Positions 18,169-28,015 are shown, counted from the first letter of the stretch. The stretch: DNA of 64,000 nt from Pseudomonas sp. H1h (GCF_000633255.1 NZ_AYMJ01000029.1:1-64000); one strand, 5' to 3'. Notes: generated from the letters alone by a model not told the origin. A program made the numbers and translations.

Positions 18169-18849
18169 ATGGCACTCTCGAGTGCCGACTTTGCGGCGAT
18201 CTGGCTGACCCTGAAACTGGCGTCCCTGACCACCGCGATCTTGCTGGTCGTCGGCACTCCGATTGCCTTGTGGTTGTCGCGCAGCCGTTCCTGGCTGCGC
18301 GGCCCGATCGGGGCGATCGTCGCCTTGCCCCTCGTGCTGCCACCGACCGTGATCGGTTTCTATCTGTTGCTGATGATGGGCCCCAATGGTTTTCTCGGGC
18401 ATTTCACCCAATGGCTGGGCCTGGGCACCCTGACCTTCAGCTTCACCGGGCTGGTGATCGGTTCGGTGATCTATTCCATGCCGTTTGTGGTGCAACCGCT
18501 GCAAAACGCCTTCTCGGCGATAGGCACTCGCCCACTGGAAGTGGCCGCGACCTTGCGCGCCAATCCCTGGGACACTTTTTTCAGCGTGATACTGCCATTG
18601 GCCCGCCCCGGATTCGTGACGGCGGCGATTCTCGGTTTCGCGCATACCGTCGGCGAATTCGGCGTAGTGCTGATGATCGGCGGCAACATTCCCGACAAGA
18701 CCCGGGTGGTCTCGGTGCAGATCTACGACCACGTCGAGGCCATGGAATACGCTCAGGCCCATTGGCTGGCCGGAGCAATGCTGGTGTTTTCGTTTCTGGT
18801 GTTGCTGGCGCTGTACTCCAGCCGCAAGACCCGTGCGGGCTGGAGCTGA
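18169..18849 (+). CDS. modB: Molybdate ABC transporter permease
   Basis: Inner-membrane channel subunit of 226 residues with about five transmembrane helices and the EAA-type cytoplasmic loop (LEVAATLRANPWDTFFSVIL near residue 124) that docks to ModC. It starts immediately after the modA stop with no gap, so it is probably translationally coupled. Confidence 0.95.
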   Translation: MALSSADFAAIWLTLKLASLTTAILLVVGTPIALWLSRSRSWLRGPIGAIVALPLVLPPTVIGFYLLLMMGPNGFLGHFTQWLGLGTLTFSFTGLVIGSVIYSMPFVVQPLQNAFSAIGTRPLEVAATLRANPWDTFFSVILPLARPGFVTAAILGFAHTVGEFGVVLMIGGNIPDKTRVVSVQIYDHVEAMEYAQAHWLAGAMLVFSFLVLLALYSSRKTRAGWS

Positions 18850-18852
18850 TTG

Positions 18853-19932
18853 ATGATTGATGCACGTCTGAAAATCGCCTATTCAGGATTCAGCCTGGAT
18901 GTCGATCTGCACTTGCCGGGGCGTGGAGTGACCGCGCTGTACGGTCATTCCGGTTCGGGAAAAACCACCTGCCTGCGCTGTATCGCCGGCCTTGAGCGGG
19001 CCGAACAGGGTTTTATCCAGGTCAACGAAGAAGTCTGGCAGGACAGCGAACGGCGCATTTTTGTCCCGCCGCACAAACGTGCACTGGGTTATGTGTTCCA
19101 GGAAGCCAGTCTGTTCCCGCACTTGTCGGTGCTGGCCAACCTGCAGTTCGGCCTCAAGCGCATCGCCAAGGCCCAGCGTCGGGTCGACATGGCGCAAGCC
19201 ACCGAACTGCTGGGCATCGGTCATTTGCTGGAACGCCATCCGCAGCACCTGTCCGGCGGCGAACGCCAGCGTGTCGGCATCGCCCGCGCACTGCTGACCA
19301 GCCCGAAACTGCTGCTGATGGACGAGCCATTGGCCGCCCTCGATAGCCAGCGCAAAAACGAAATCCTGCCGTACCTGCAACGCCTGCACGATGAACTGGA
19401 CATTCCGGTGCTGTACGTCAGCCACGCTCAGGATGAGGTCGCGCGCCTTGCCGATCATTTGGTGCTGCTCAGCGACGGCAAGGCGCTGGCCAGCGGCCCG
19501 ATCGGCGAGACCCTCGCCCGTCTGGACCTGCCAATGGCCATGGGCGATGACGCTGGCGTGATCATCGAAGGCCAGGTCAGCGCCTACGACGCCGATTATC
19601 AGTTGCTCAGCCTGCAACTGCCGGCCACCGAGATGAACATCCGCGTGACCCACGCGCCCATGACCGTGGGCCAGGCCTTGCGCGCCAAGGTGCACGCGCG
19701 CGACATCAGCCTGAGCCTGCACGACAGTGAAGCCAGCAGCATTCTCAATCGGTTGCCGGTCACCGTGGTCAGCGAGCAGGCGGCGGACAACGCCGCGCAT
19801 GTATTGATTCGGCTGGATGCCGGTGGCACGCCGCTGTTGGCGCGAATTACCCGGTTCTCCCGGGATCAGTTGGGCATCCATCCGGGCCAGCATTTGTGGG
19901 CGCAGATCAAGGCTGTCGCGGTACTGGCCTGA
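18853..19932 (+). CDS. modC: Molybdate ABC transporter ATP-binding protein
   Basis: The 359-residue ATPase has Walker A GHSGSGKTT (about residue 33), signature LSGGERQRVGIARAL (about 131), Walker B LLLMDEPLAALD (about 152) and a C-terminal TOBE/MOP-like molybdate-binding domain (about 290-355) that can give feedback inhibition. The ATG at 18853, seven bases after GGAG, is preferred over the TTG one codon earlier. Confidence 0.95.
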   Translation: MIDARLKIAYSGFSLDVDLHLPGRGVTALYGHSGSGKTTCLRCIAGLERAEQGFIQVNEEVWQDSERRIFVPPHKRALGYVFQEASLFPHLSVLANLQFGLKRIAKAQRRVDMAQATELLGIGHLLERHPQHLSGGERQRVGIARALLTSPKLLLMDEPLAALDSQRKNEILPYLQRLHDELDIPVLYVSHAQDEVARLADHLVLLSDGKALASGPIGETLARLDLPMAMGDDAGVIIEGQVSAYDADYQLLSLQLPATEMNIRVTHAPMTVGQALRAKVHARDISLSLHDSEASSILNRLPVTVVSEQAADNAAHVLIRLDAGGTPLLARITRFSRDQLGIHPGQHLWAQIKAVAVLA

Positions 19933-20005
19933 ATTCGTTGGCACGACGGCCATGGCGCGCGGTCAATCGCTGTAACAGAGCGATTCGCCGCCAAGGACCT
20001 CCGCC

Positions 20006-21034
20006 ATGCCCGACACTGCGCCAGCCGACCTGCTGCCACCCGATCTGCATTACGTCGACGACACCCAACCCGGCCTGACCCGCAAGAAGCTGCGCGGTAA
20101 ATTCGCCTATTTCGATCCGACCGGACAGCGCATCAGCGACCCTGACGAGATCCGCCGGATCAACGCACTGGCGGTGCCACCGGCCTACACCGACGTGTGG
20201 ATCTGCGCCGACCCGCGCGGCCATTTGCAGGCCACCGGCCGCGATGCCCGGGGCCGCAAGCAATATCGGTATCACCCACGCTGGCGTGAAGTGCGCGACG
20301 CCGACAAGTACTCGCGCCTGCGTGAGTTCGGCCTGGCACTGCCAAAGTTGCGTAAACAACTCGAAACCTTACTGGCCGCGCCCGGTTTCAGCCGCGACAA
20401 GGTCATGGCCACAGTCATCACGTTGCTCGACGCCACGCTGATCCGCGTCGGCAACACTCAATACGCGCGGGACAACCGTTCCTACGGCCTGACCACCCTG
20501 CGCAGCCGGCATGTCGAGGTCAATGGCAGCGCGATCCTGTTCCAGTTTCGCGGCAAGAGCGGCATCGAGCACCAGATCACCGTCAAGGATCGGCGCCTGG
20601 CGCGCATCATCAAGCGTTGCCTGGAGATTCCCGGACAAAATCTGTTCCAGTACCTGGACGACAACGGCGAGCGGCACACCGTCAGCTCGCAGGACGTCAA
20701 TACTTACCTGCAGACTCTCACCGGCGCCGACTTCACCGCCAAGGACTACCGCACCTGGGCCGGCAGCGCGCTGGCTCTGGCGGTGTTGCGCGAGCTGCAA
20801 TGGGAGTCGGAAGCCGAGGCGAAACGACACGTGGTGGACATGGTCAAGAGCGTGTCCAAGCAACTGGGCAACACTCCCGCGGTGTGCCGCAAGTGCTACA
20901 TCCATCCAGCGGTGGTCGAGCGGTTCCTGCTGGGTGCGCTGGCCGAACTGCCGCGTCCAAGAGTGCGCAAGGGCCTGCGCTCCGAGGAAGTGGCCCTGGC
21001 GATGTTTCTGGAGCAAATGCTGGATGTGCCTTGA
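20006..21034 (+). CDS. DNA topoisomerase IB (poxvirus type)
   Basis: A 342-residue eukaryote/poxvirus-type topoisomerase that relaxes supercoils through a 3'-phosphotyrosine intermediate. The N-terminal domain has GRDARGRKQYRYHPRW (about residues 78-93), the catalytic core has VRVGN/YGLTTLRSRHVEV, and the C-terminal CRKCYIHP carries the catalytic Tyr at about residue 298. AAGGA precedes the ATG. Chromosomal TopIB genes are scattered among Pseudomonas and other bacteria. Confidence 0.92.
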   Translation: MPDTAPADLLPPDLHYVDDTQPGLTRKKLRGKFAYFDPTGQRISDPDEIRRINALAVPPAYTDVWICADPRGHLQATGRDARGRKQYRYHPRWREVRDADKYSRLREFGLALPKLRKQLETLLAAPGFSRDKVMATVITLLDATLIRVGNTQYARDNRSYGLTTLRSRHVEVNGSAILFQFRGKSGIEHQITVKDRRLARIIKRCLEIPGQNLFQYLDDNGERHTVSSQDVNTYLQTLTGADFTAKDYRTWAGSALALAVLRELQWESEAEAKRHVVDMVKSVSKQLGNTPAVCRKCYIHPAVVERFLLGALAELPRPRVRKGLRSEEVALAMFLEQMLDVP

Positions 21035-21180
21035 TCGAGCCGCACAGCTGAACTAGGCTAGCCACCTTTCCCCTCTTCAGGACAACCGCAGAAAGTGAAC
21101 AATCAAGCCTTCTGAAAATGTAATCGCGACACGCGCTGAATCGCGCCTGTCAGTGTTCACGACATTTTTCGGAGGTGCCG

Positions 21181-22806
21181 ATGACTCACGTCTCGCGTAC
21201 GCCTGCCCTCGTCTCCCTGAATCAAACGGCTTTTCAGTTCGCCAATGGCGAGGCGATTTTCAACGACCTGAATCTGCAATTCGATCACACCCACACCGCG
21301 ATCGTCGGACGCAATGGCGTCGGTAAAAGCGTCCTCGCACGGCTGATTGCCGGACGTCTGCAACCGACTGCCGGCAGCGTTACCTGCACGGTTGTCACGG
21401 CCTATGTCGCGCAGACACTCATTGCCGAACCGGGGCAGACCGTGGCCGACGCCACGGGCAGCGCTGCCGCCCTTCAAGCGCTGGAGCGTCTGCAGCGCGG
21501 CGAGGCGACGGCGGAAGATTTCGACATCCTCGGCGAACGCTGGGACTTACCCGAACGTCTGCGCCAATGGCTGGATGATGCCGGTCTGCCGGACGTTGCA
21601 CCGACGGATTTGACCCAGTCTTTGAGCGGCGGTCAGCAAGCACGACTGGCGTTGATCGGCGCCTTCCTGAGCCCGGCGCGCCTGCTGGTGCTGGATGAGC
21701 CGACCAACCATCTGGACGCCGCCGGGCGGCACTGGTTGATGAGTGAGCTGCAACGCTGGCGCGGCGCCCTGATCGTCGTCAGCCACGACCGGCAGTTACT
21801 TGAGCGCATGCAGCGTATCGTCGAGCTGACGCCATTGGGCGCCACGGTGTTCGGCGGCAACTTTTGCACGTATCAACACCAGCGGCAGATCCATCAAGCG
21901 GCGGCGCAAGCAACGCTCGATCAAAGCCGGACCGAACGCCGGCGTGAGCAGCAACGCCTGCAAAGCGAGCACGACACCATTCAGCGCCATGCCGCGCGCT
22001 CGTTGCGCAATGCCAGAACCGCCAATGTTTCGGGCTTCGAACGCGCCAGCCTCAAAGGTGCCGCGCGACAGATCATGGGGCATGTGCGTTACGACCATCA
22101 GCAACGCAAATCACAACTGGACGCCCGAGTGCGCGACGCCTACGCCAAAGTGCTCGCGGACGATGTGGTACTGATGAACATTCCAGGCAGCGCAGTGCCC
22201 TCCTCGCGCAGGGTCTGCACATTGATTGACGCCCGCCTGCCATGGCTGCCGGCACACACGCTCAATCTGACGCTTAGCGGCCCGGCACGCGTTGCCGTCA
22301 ATGGCCCCAATGGCTGCGGCAAATCGACCTTGCTCAGACTGCTTGCCGAAGAACTGCACCCCGTCAGCGGCGAATGCACCCTTCATGTTCCAGTGGCCTA
22401 TCTGGACCAGCATCTCGCGCTGCTGGACGATCGCCTCAGCGTTATTGAACAACTGAGCGCACTGCATAGCCCATGGAGTGAAAGCGAACTGCGCAGCCAT
22501 CTGAAGCACTTGCACCTGGACGCACAACGGGTCACCCGCCCAAGCGGGTCGCTGAGCGGCGGCGAGCGCTTGAAAGCCGCGTTGGCGGTGGCCTTGTGGC
22601 GCAAGATCCCCGCGCAATTGTTGCTGCTTGATGAGCCGAGCAATCATCTGGACCTGGCCTCGGTACAGGCTTTCGAACAGGCATTGCAGACGTTTCCCGG
22701 CGCAATCGTCGCGGTTTCCCACGACCCGGACTTTCTACTGGCGTTGAAACCGACGCATCGCCTGGATTGGCATCACGCGGGATGGCGATTGCAACCGACG
22801 AACTGA
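21181..22806 (+). CDS. ABC-F family ATPase
   Basis: A 541-residue soluble twin-ATPase without membrane segments. The first cassette has GRNGVGKS, LSGGQQARL and LVLDEPTNHLD; the second has GPNGCGKS, LSGGERLKAAL and LLLDEPSNHLD. An Arg/Gln-rich interdomain linker lies around residues 240-310. ABC-F proteins act on ribosomes (translation factors or target protection); the subfamily cannot be fixed by eye. The ATG at 21181 has GGAGG five bases upstream, so the in-frame GTG at 21175 is not used. Confidence 0.9.
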   Translation: MTHVSRTPALVSLNQTAFQFANGEAIFNDLNLQFDHTHTAIVGRNGVGKSVLARLIAGRLQPTAGSVTCTVVTAYVAQTLIAEPGQTVADATGSAAALQALERLQRGEATAEDFDILGERWDLPERLRQWLDDAGLPDVAPTDLTQSLSGGQQARLALIGAFLSPARLLVLDEPTNHLDAAGRHWLMSELQRWRGALIVVSHDRQLLERMQRIVELTPLGATVFGGNFCTYQHQRQIHQAAAQATLDQSRTERRREQQRLQSEHDTIQRHAARSLRNARTANVSGFERASLKGAARQIMGHVRYDHQQRKSQLDARVRDAYAKVLADDVVLMNIPGSAVPSSRRVCTLIDARLPWLPAHTLNLTLSGPARVAVNGPNGCGKSTLLRLLAEELHPVSGECTLHVPVAYLDQHLALLDDRLSVIEQLSALHSPWSESELRSHLKHLHLDAQRVTRPSGSLSGGERLKAALAVALWRKIPAQLLLLDEPSNHLDLASVQAFEQALQTFPGAIVAVSHDPDFLLALKPTHRLDWHHAGWRLQPTN

Positions 22807-22876
22807 CTGTCTATTTTTTGCACGATTGGCCAAGGCTTCTATAGTTGATCTGACACCTAATTGCTGTGGTGACGCC

Positions 22877-23107
22877 ATGGAAGACATATTTGTCGTGAAG
22901 CGCTGCAACAAGATCATCATTCACGGCCGCCGCGCCGGGGAAAGCCTGCATGAGCCCGCCGAGGCCATCAGTTGGTATCGAATCAACGACACCCGCACCG
23001 GCGGCTTCATCGGCGATGGCTACGACCTAGAGGACGATGCCCGACGCGAATGCCGTCGTCTCAATGCCGCCAGCGCGCCACTGCCGGCGCGCCAGTCGGC
23101 TGGCTGA
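22877..23107 (+). CDS. Small conserved protein, paralogue of the gene at 36431
   Basis: A 76-residue protein. N-terminal MEDIFVVKRCNK and central YRINDTRTGGFIG followed by ECRRLNA match the gene at 36431 (MEEFFVVQKRP, FRIVDTRTGEQLM, QCQRLNEL). The shared layout suggests one small family, function unknown. A weak GGTGA site precedes the ATG. Confidence 0.68.
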   Translation: MEDIFVVKRCNKIIIHGRRAGESLHEPAEAISWYRINDTRTGGFIGDGYDLEDDARRECRRLNAASAPLPARQSAG

Positions 23108-23176
23108 TGCAATTGACAGGCGGGGTCTATACTCAATTCAGCTGACGGACCAGCGCCCCAACGGCAGAGAGCTCGC

Positions 23177-23193
23177 AGCCCTGCGGGCTTTTT
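23177..23193 (+). terminator. Short hairpin with T run
   Basis: AGCCC-TGC-GGGCT followed by TTTT, between the 76-residue gene and the next small gene. The short stem makes it only a likely terminator. Confidence 0.5.
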
Positions 23194-23229
23194 GCTGCCT
23201 CTCAACGGTTTTCTGAACGGAGGTGTTTC

Positions 23230-23460
23230 ATGTCCGAAAAAGAGTCCATCACCACCCTCCTCACCCTGCTCGACTCCCGTCAGGCGCGCCTTGCTGCAGC
23301 CTGCAAGGAGATCGCCGACTGGGTTGATCATCAAGGCGGGCATCCGACCGCCCTGCGCATCCGTGATCGCCTGAACGACATCGAAAAAGACACGCCGCTG
23401 ATCCGCAGCACCCTGTCTTCGCTGCAACCTGTCGAACGACCATTGCCGCGCTTCAGATGA
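23230..23460 (+). CDS. Small hypothetical protein
   Basis: A 76-residue, mostly helical soluble protein with a GGAGGTG ribosome site six bases before the ATG. It contains TLLTLLDSRQARLAAACKEI and no membrane segment. No family recognised. Confidence 0.7.
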   Translation: MSEKESITTLLTLLDSRQARLAAACKEIADWVDHQGGHPTALRIRDRLNDIEKDTPLIRSTLSSLQPVERPLPRFR

Positions 23461-23566
23461 TTGCACAGCGATAAACGACAGTACTCGTCGTACCATTTGG
23501 CCGATGCAACGAACGCCCTGGGTCGTGGGAGGTCATAACCTGTACACGTCACCCAGGAGACTGGTC

Positions 23567-23851
23567 ATGGTTATCCATTTCAAAACAGACGGACATCTGG
23601 CTTGTGGTCACAAGGGCAACAACCTTGCCTCGAGCCTGGAACTCAATCGCGTCAAATGCCGTAGCTGCCGCAATACCGATGCCTTCAAAGAGGCGCGCAA
23701 AACCCAGCGCAATGCTGCACGCCGCGCAGCCCGTCTTGCCAAAACCGATCACGGTGCGTCGAACTGGCGCTCGGAATGGATCGAACGATTGACCGCACTG
23801 GCCGGGCCGCAGCGTCTGCCACGAGGCTTTCACGGGCAGGCGTTTGTCTAG
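23567..23851 (+). CDS. Small basic protein with CxxC motifs
   Basis: A 94-residue, strongly basic protein. One CG (DGHLACGHKGNN) and one CRSC motif could form a small zinc site; an Arg/Lys/Ala-rich helix follows (ARRAARLAK). AGGAG precedes the ATG at 23567, so the 21 upstream open codons are not used. Nucleic-acid binding is possible but unproven. Confidence 0.65.
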   Translation: MVIHFKTDGHLACGHKGNNLASSLELNRVKCRSCRNTDAFKEARKTQRNAARRAARLAKTDHGASNWRSEWIERLTALAGPQRLPRGFHGQAFV

Positions 23852-23862
23852 ATCCGACTAAA

Positions 23863-23887
23863 AATGGGCCGACATGATCGGCCCATT
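23863..23887 (+). terminator. Hairpin after the basic-protein gene
   Basis: A perfect 10-bp stem (AATGGGCCGA with TCGGCCCATT) and 5-base loop. No T run follows directly, though TTTTTT occurs about 20 bases later, so termination is likely rather than certain. Confidence 0.55.
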
Positions 23888-24110
23888 GGCTTGAGACGCC
23901 TTCCGTATTTTTTAAAAGCACCTTTCCTCGATTCTCCTGCCCCACCGGCCATCTCTTTTATTCAACGCCGATTTGAAAGTGCCCATAACCTGTGCTTTAA
24001 ACAGTGAGCCACGAGATCGGATTCCGTGGTTTATCGCGCCAGGAAGGCGCCGGCCAACAGAGGCGGATTGTCTCCAGGTGTGCCCGGAAACAACTAAAAG
24101 GATTTTAGCT

Positions 24111-24677
24111 ATGACTTTGTCTTTGCAAGATCTCAAGCCCGACCAGATCGAAGCGTTCAAGAAGCAGTCACAAGTTGCATTCGACGCTGAAATCAAACGC
24201 CGACAGGATGTCGTCGCTGCACAACCGGCACTTCGTGAGGTTCTCCACCAGAATGTGCATCCACAAACGCTGTGCGGTTGCGGCTGTCAGCAGAACATCT
24301 GCGGCTACTTCAACTTTTCAGGGTGCGGATGTGGCTGCGGCCCTCAGACCGAGACGATCCAGATCAGCTCATCTCTTTGCAATATCGGTCCTGAAGCGCC
24401 CCAGCAAGGGACAAGTGTCCGGTTCATCGGCCAAGCGACAGGAACCGGCACCAGCCTCAATATTTCCAACGCCTATCTGCAGGGCACAGTGCCTGATGCG
24501 GAGAATCTGATCGGCATCCAGCTGACACTGCAACTGTCGATCAATCAAGGGGCACTCTCACTTGCCATCCTGGAAGGAAACCGGTTGTTAGCCGTACTGG
24601 TCCATCCATCGCAATATGCCGCCAACATCAACGGCCAGTTCTATGGCAGTGGTTTTGGTACGTTCACCCGAGCGTGA
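24111..24677 (+). CDS. Unknown protein with a cysteine-glycine cluster
   Basis: A 188-residue protein. Residues 1-50 form a charged helical region (LSLQDLKPDQIEAFKKQ). Residues 55-77 carry a dense cluster, CGCGCQQNICG and then GCGCGCG, with seven Cys in 23 residues. The remaining 110 residues look beta-rich (QISSSLCNIG to FYGSGFGTFTRA). No signal peptide. The cluster could bind metal, form disulfides or be modified; none is shown. AAGGA precedes the ATG at 24111. Single gene with its own terminator. Not recognised. Confidence 0.75.
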   Translation: MTLSLQDLKPDQIEAFKKQSQVAFDAEIKRRQDVVAAQPALREVLHQNVHPQTLCGCGCQQNICGYFNFSGCGCGCGPQTETIQISSSLCNIGPEAPQQGTSVRFIGQATGTGTSLNISNAYLQGTVPDAENLIGIQLTLQLSINQGALSLAILEGNRLLAVLVHPSQYAANINGQFYGSGFGTFTRA

Positions 24678-24710
24678 AGTAACTGACCTGGACAAACGGT
24701 CCGAGTCAAA

Positions 24711-24742
24711 AAAAGCCCCGGCCTCAACCGCCGGGGCTTTTT
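24711..24742 (+). terminator. Rho-independent terminator
   Basis: The stem AAAAGCCCCGGC and its complement with a 7-base loop run into TTTTT. It ends the transcript of the cysteine-cluster gene. The remaining 275 bases up to msrA show no gene. Confidence 0.92.
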
Positions 24743-25017
24743 ATTGCGCCTGTGCAACGCCAGCTCGAATGTTAAAGTTTGAGCGTACTTTCAAGGACGA
24801 CACCTCGTGCGCGCACAAAGATTTGCTGTATCGGCTGCGATGTTCACCCTCAGCCTTTCTGCTCACGCTGCCTCCGCCTGCATCGTGACTGCCGAAAAGC
24901 GTTTAAACGAAATAGGTTAAGCGTCGGCCAGGTTCGCAGACCGGTGGACCTTGGAATCAGCCAACACGCCCTCATAACAATGGCTATACGCACTGCCACC
25001 GAGAGGAAGCAAAAATC

Positions 25018-25524
25018 ATGACCGGACAAACCGAAACCGCCATTCTCGCCGGCGGCTGCTTCTGGGGGATGCAGGATCTGCTGCGTCGCTATCCCGGCGT
25101 GCTGCAGACCCGAGTCGGATACACCGGCGGAGACGTAGCGAATGCCACCTACCGCAATCACGGCAACCACGCCGAAGCCATCGAAATCGTGTTCGATCCG
25201 GCCGTGATCAGCTACCGGCAGATCCTCGAGTTCTTCTTCCAGATTCATGACCCGAGCACGCCCAACCGTCAGGGCAACGACCGCGGTCCCAGCTATCGTT
25301 CGGCAATCTATTACCTCAACGAGCAGCAACGCGATATCGCCGAAGACACCGCTGCCGATGTCGATGCCTCAAAATTGTGGCCTGGCCGTGTAGTCACCGA
25401 AATCGAGCCGGCGGGACCATTCTGGGAAGCGGAGCCCGAGCATCAGGACTACCTGGAGCGGATCCCGAATGGCTACACCTGCCACTTCATCCGTCCGAAC
25501 TGGAAGCTGCCCAAGCGCGGCTGA
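25018..25524 (+). CDS. msrA: Peptide-methionine (S)-S-oxide reductase
   Basis: Repairs methionine-S-sulfoxide in proteins. The 168-residue protein has the catalytic motif GGCFWG (Cys at about residue 14), GYTGG, and the C-terminal NGYTCHFIRP. No fused or adjacent msrB. AGGAAG precedes the ATG. Confidence 0.94.
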   Translation: MTGQTETAILAGGCFWGMQDLLRRYPGVLQTRVGYTGGDVANATYRNHGNHAEAIEIVFDPAVISYRQILEFFFQIHDPSTPNRQGNDRGPSYRSAIYYLNEQQRDIAEDTAADVDASKLWPGRVVTEIEPAGPFWEAEPEHQDYLERIPNGYTCHFIRPNWKLPKRG

Positions 25525-25557
25525 GGACCTGTCGGTCGACTTCGGCAGAGGCTCAAG

Positions 25558-26988
25558 TCAGTCCGACAGGACAGCCGTGAGCAGGGTCTTCGGCTCCAGA
25601 AAAGCACTCATCCCCCACTTGCCCATTTCGCGCCCAAGGCCTGAATGCTTGAACCCGCCGAATGGCGCACGCGGCTCGTGGGCCAGGGTGTTGATGAGTA
25701 CACGTCCCGAGTCGATCTGCCGAGCGATATTCACACAGCGTTCGCGGCTTTTTCCCAGCACCAGGGCACTCAGTCCATAGTCGGTATCGTTGGCAATGCT
25801 GAGCGCATCGGCGTCATCCTCGTAAGGAATGATCGTCAGTACCGGGCCGAAGATTTCGTCACGCGCAATGCGCATCCCGTTGTGCGCATCGGTGAAGATC
25901 GTGGGCTTCACGAACCACCCGGCGTGCAAGCCTTGCGGGCGCCCTTCGCCACCTGCCAGCAACCGCGCACCCTCGTCCTGGCCAATACGGATGTAACGCT
26001 GTACCCGCTCCCATTGCTTCTGGCTCACCATCGGACCGATGTCGGTATCGGCGTTGCGCGGATCACCCGAACGAATCTGGGCGACCGCCTCTTTCGCCAC
26101 ACCTTCGAACTCTGCCAACCGGCTGCGCGGCACCAGGATGCGTGTGCCCGCGACGCAGGCTTGGCCGCTGTTGAGAAACCCGGCCTGTAGCACCAGCGGC
26201 ATGACCGCTTGAAAATCAGCGTCGTCGAGCACCACGGTGGGCGACTTGCCGCCAAGCTCGAGCGTCACGCGTTTCATGGTGTCAGCACCGGTCCTTACCA
26301 AGTGCTGACCGACTGCGGACGACCCCGTGAACGAGATTTTGGCAACGTCGGGATGATGGGCGATTTCCTCGCCCACCACATCGCCTCGTCCGTTGACAAT
26401 ATTGAATACGCCCGGTGGCAACTGCGCTTCGTGCAACGCCTTGAGTACAACCTGCGTTTGCAGCGCGCTCATCTCGCTGGGCTTGATGACAGCAGTGCAA
26501 CCTGCTGCCAGCGCCGTCGCCAGTTTGTTGCAGATGAAGCCGGCATTGCTGTTCCACGGCGTGATCAGACCGGTAACGCCCACAGGTGTCAGAATGACCC
26601 GTGCCATGCCGACCTGCTCCTCGAACTCGAACGTCTGCAGTGCATCGATTGCCTGCGCAATCACATCCGCCGGATAGGTTGCCATCCAGCGCCCGCGAAC
26701 CGCAGGCGATCCATATTCCAGAAGGATGGCTTCCAGCAACTCCTCCTCCCTCGCCGCCACAGCCCGGTGCATGCGTTGCAATGCGCCAATGCGCTCGTCC
26801 CGAGTGGTACGAGACCAGGCCGGGAATGCGGCCTTGGCAGCGGCAATTGCATGCTGAGCGTCCACCGCGTCGCCCAGTCGAACCTGGCCGATAACCTCTT
26901 CGGTGCTCGGATTATGCAGGTCGAACCACTCCTGACCGTGGGGAACGACGTATTCGCCGTTGATGTAGATGTGTTCAATGCGCTGCAT
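25558..26988 (-). CDS. NAD(P)-dependent aldehyde dehydrogenase
   Basis: A 476-residue aldehyde dehydrogenase superfamily member that oxidises an aldehyde to the acid. PWNSNAGF (about residue 144) and the catalytic Glu in LELGGKSP (about 243) are present, with catalytic Cys in NSGQACVAGTRI (about 278) and EIFGPVLTIIPY (about 377). The substrate is unknown. It diverges from a LysR gene across 124 bases, so regulation by that protein is likely. GAGGAG precedes the ATG. Confidence 0.92.
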   Translation of the reverse strand: MQRIEHIYINGEYVVPHGQEWFDLHNPSTEEVIGQVRLGDAVDAQHAIAAAKAAFPAWSRTTRDERIGALQRMHRAVAAREEELLEAILLEYGSPAVRGRWMATYPADVIAQAIDALQTFEFEEQVGMARVILTPVGVTGLITPWNSNAGFICNKLATALAAGCTAVIKPSEMSALQTQVVLKALHEAQLPPGVFNIVNGRGDVVGEEIAHHPDVAKISFTGSSAVGQHLVRTGADTMKRVTLELGGKSPTVVLDDADFQAVMPLVLQAGFLNSGQACVAGTRILVPRSRLAEFEGVAKEAVAQIRSGDPRNADTDIGPMVSQKQWERVQRYIRIGQDEGARLLAGGEGRPQGLHAGWFVKPTIFTDAHNGMRIARDEIFGPVLTIIPYEDDADALSIANDTDYGLSALVLGKSRERCVNIARQIDSGRVLINTLAHEPRAPFGGFKHSGLGREMGKWGMSAFLEPKTLLTAVLSD

Positions 26989-27112
26989 GACGACTCCTCA
27001 CTCAAATTGACTCGGCTGAATCGAGCCTCTGTGAACCGAAGTCTAAGAAGGGTTTATTATTCCGATAAGCCATCCATTGATTGATGAAGCATCCGCATTT
27101 TCAGGACAATCC

Positions 27113-28015
27113 ATGCACAAGACAGGAATGACCGAGCTGGAAGTGGTTCTGGCCGTTGCGCGCCGCAACAGTTTTCGTGGCGCAGCGCAGGAACTGGGCA
27201 TGTCCACCACCGCTGTGAGCAGCGCAGTGGCTGGCCTCGAAGCGCGCCTGAAGGTGCGTCTGTTCAATCGCTCCACGCGCAGCGTCGCCCTCACCGATAT
27301 CGGGCAACGTTATGTAGAGCGTATTGCTCCCGCCTTGGCCCAGATCAAAAGTGCCGGCGAAGAAGCCAGCGTCGGCCTCGATCAACCCAGTGGCACCTTG
27401 CGCATCAATGCGCCCTATGGCGCGGCCTACCTGTTGCTTGAGCCGCTGTTCAAACAATACGCGCAGCGCTATCCCGAGGTACGCATCGACATCGTCAGTG
27501 AAGCCAGCATGATCGACATCGTCGCCGGAGGCTTCGACGCCGGGATTCGTCTGGCGGAGTCCGTCCCCCAAGACATGATTGCCGTCGCGCTGTCAGACGA
27601 TATCCGCATGCTCGTGGTAGCAACGCCTGAGTACCTCGAGCGCCACGGCGTGCCTGAGCATCCGCGAGACCTGCTGACTCACCAGAGCATCGGCATGCGC
27701 ATGGCTCATGGCGGCCTCTATCACTGGGAACTGCAGCGCGACGGCGAAAAACTGCAAATGGATCTGCCGGTGCGCTTTGCATTCAACGAGTTGCTCGCGA
27801 TCAAACAGGCCGTGGTGTCGGGCCTTGGCATCGGCTTCATTTCCGAATGGTTCATCCAGCAAGAACTGGCCAGTGGCGCACTTGTGCCGGTGCTGATGCC
27901 CTGGTGTCCTTCGTTTGACGGACTGCGGCTTTATTACTCGGGGCACCGCTTCGTACCGGCGCGATTGCGCGCGTTGATTGCTCTGGTGCATGAATTGCGG
28001 CCCGGCGTAACTTGA
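27113..28015 (+). CDS. LysR-family transcriptional regulator
   Basis: A 300-residue regulator with an N-terminal winged helix-turn-helix (SFRGAAQELGMSTTAVSSAV, residues about 20-39) and a substrate-binding domain. It is divergent from the aldehyde dehydrogenase, the usual arrangement for a LysR regulator and its target. AGGAC lies five bases before the ATG at 27113; an earlier in-frame start at 27077 lacks a ribosome site. Confidence 0.9.
   Translation: MHKTGMTELEVVLAVARRNSFRGAAQELGMSTTAVSSAVAGLEARLKVRLFNRSTRSVALTDIGQRYVERIAPALAQIKSAGEEASVGLDQPSGTLRINAPYGAAYLLLEPLFKQYAQRYPEVRIDIVSEASMIDIVAGGFDAGIRLAESVPQDMIAVALSDDIRMLVVATPEYLERHGVPEHPRDLLTHQSIGMRMAHGGLYHWELQRDGEKLQMDLPVRFAFNELLAIKQAVVSGLGIGFISEWFIQQELASGALVPVLMPWCPSFDGLRLYYSGHRFVPARLRALIALVHELRPGVT

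Noticed and set aside
17416..18762. A 448-codon open frame on the minus strand
   Set aside because: It spans modA and modB antisense and crosses their boundary; no ribosome site or domain.
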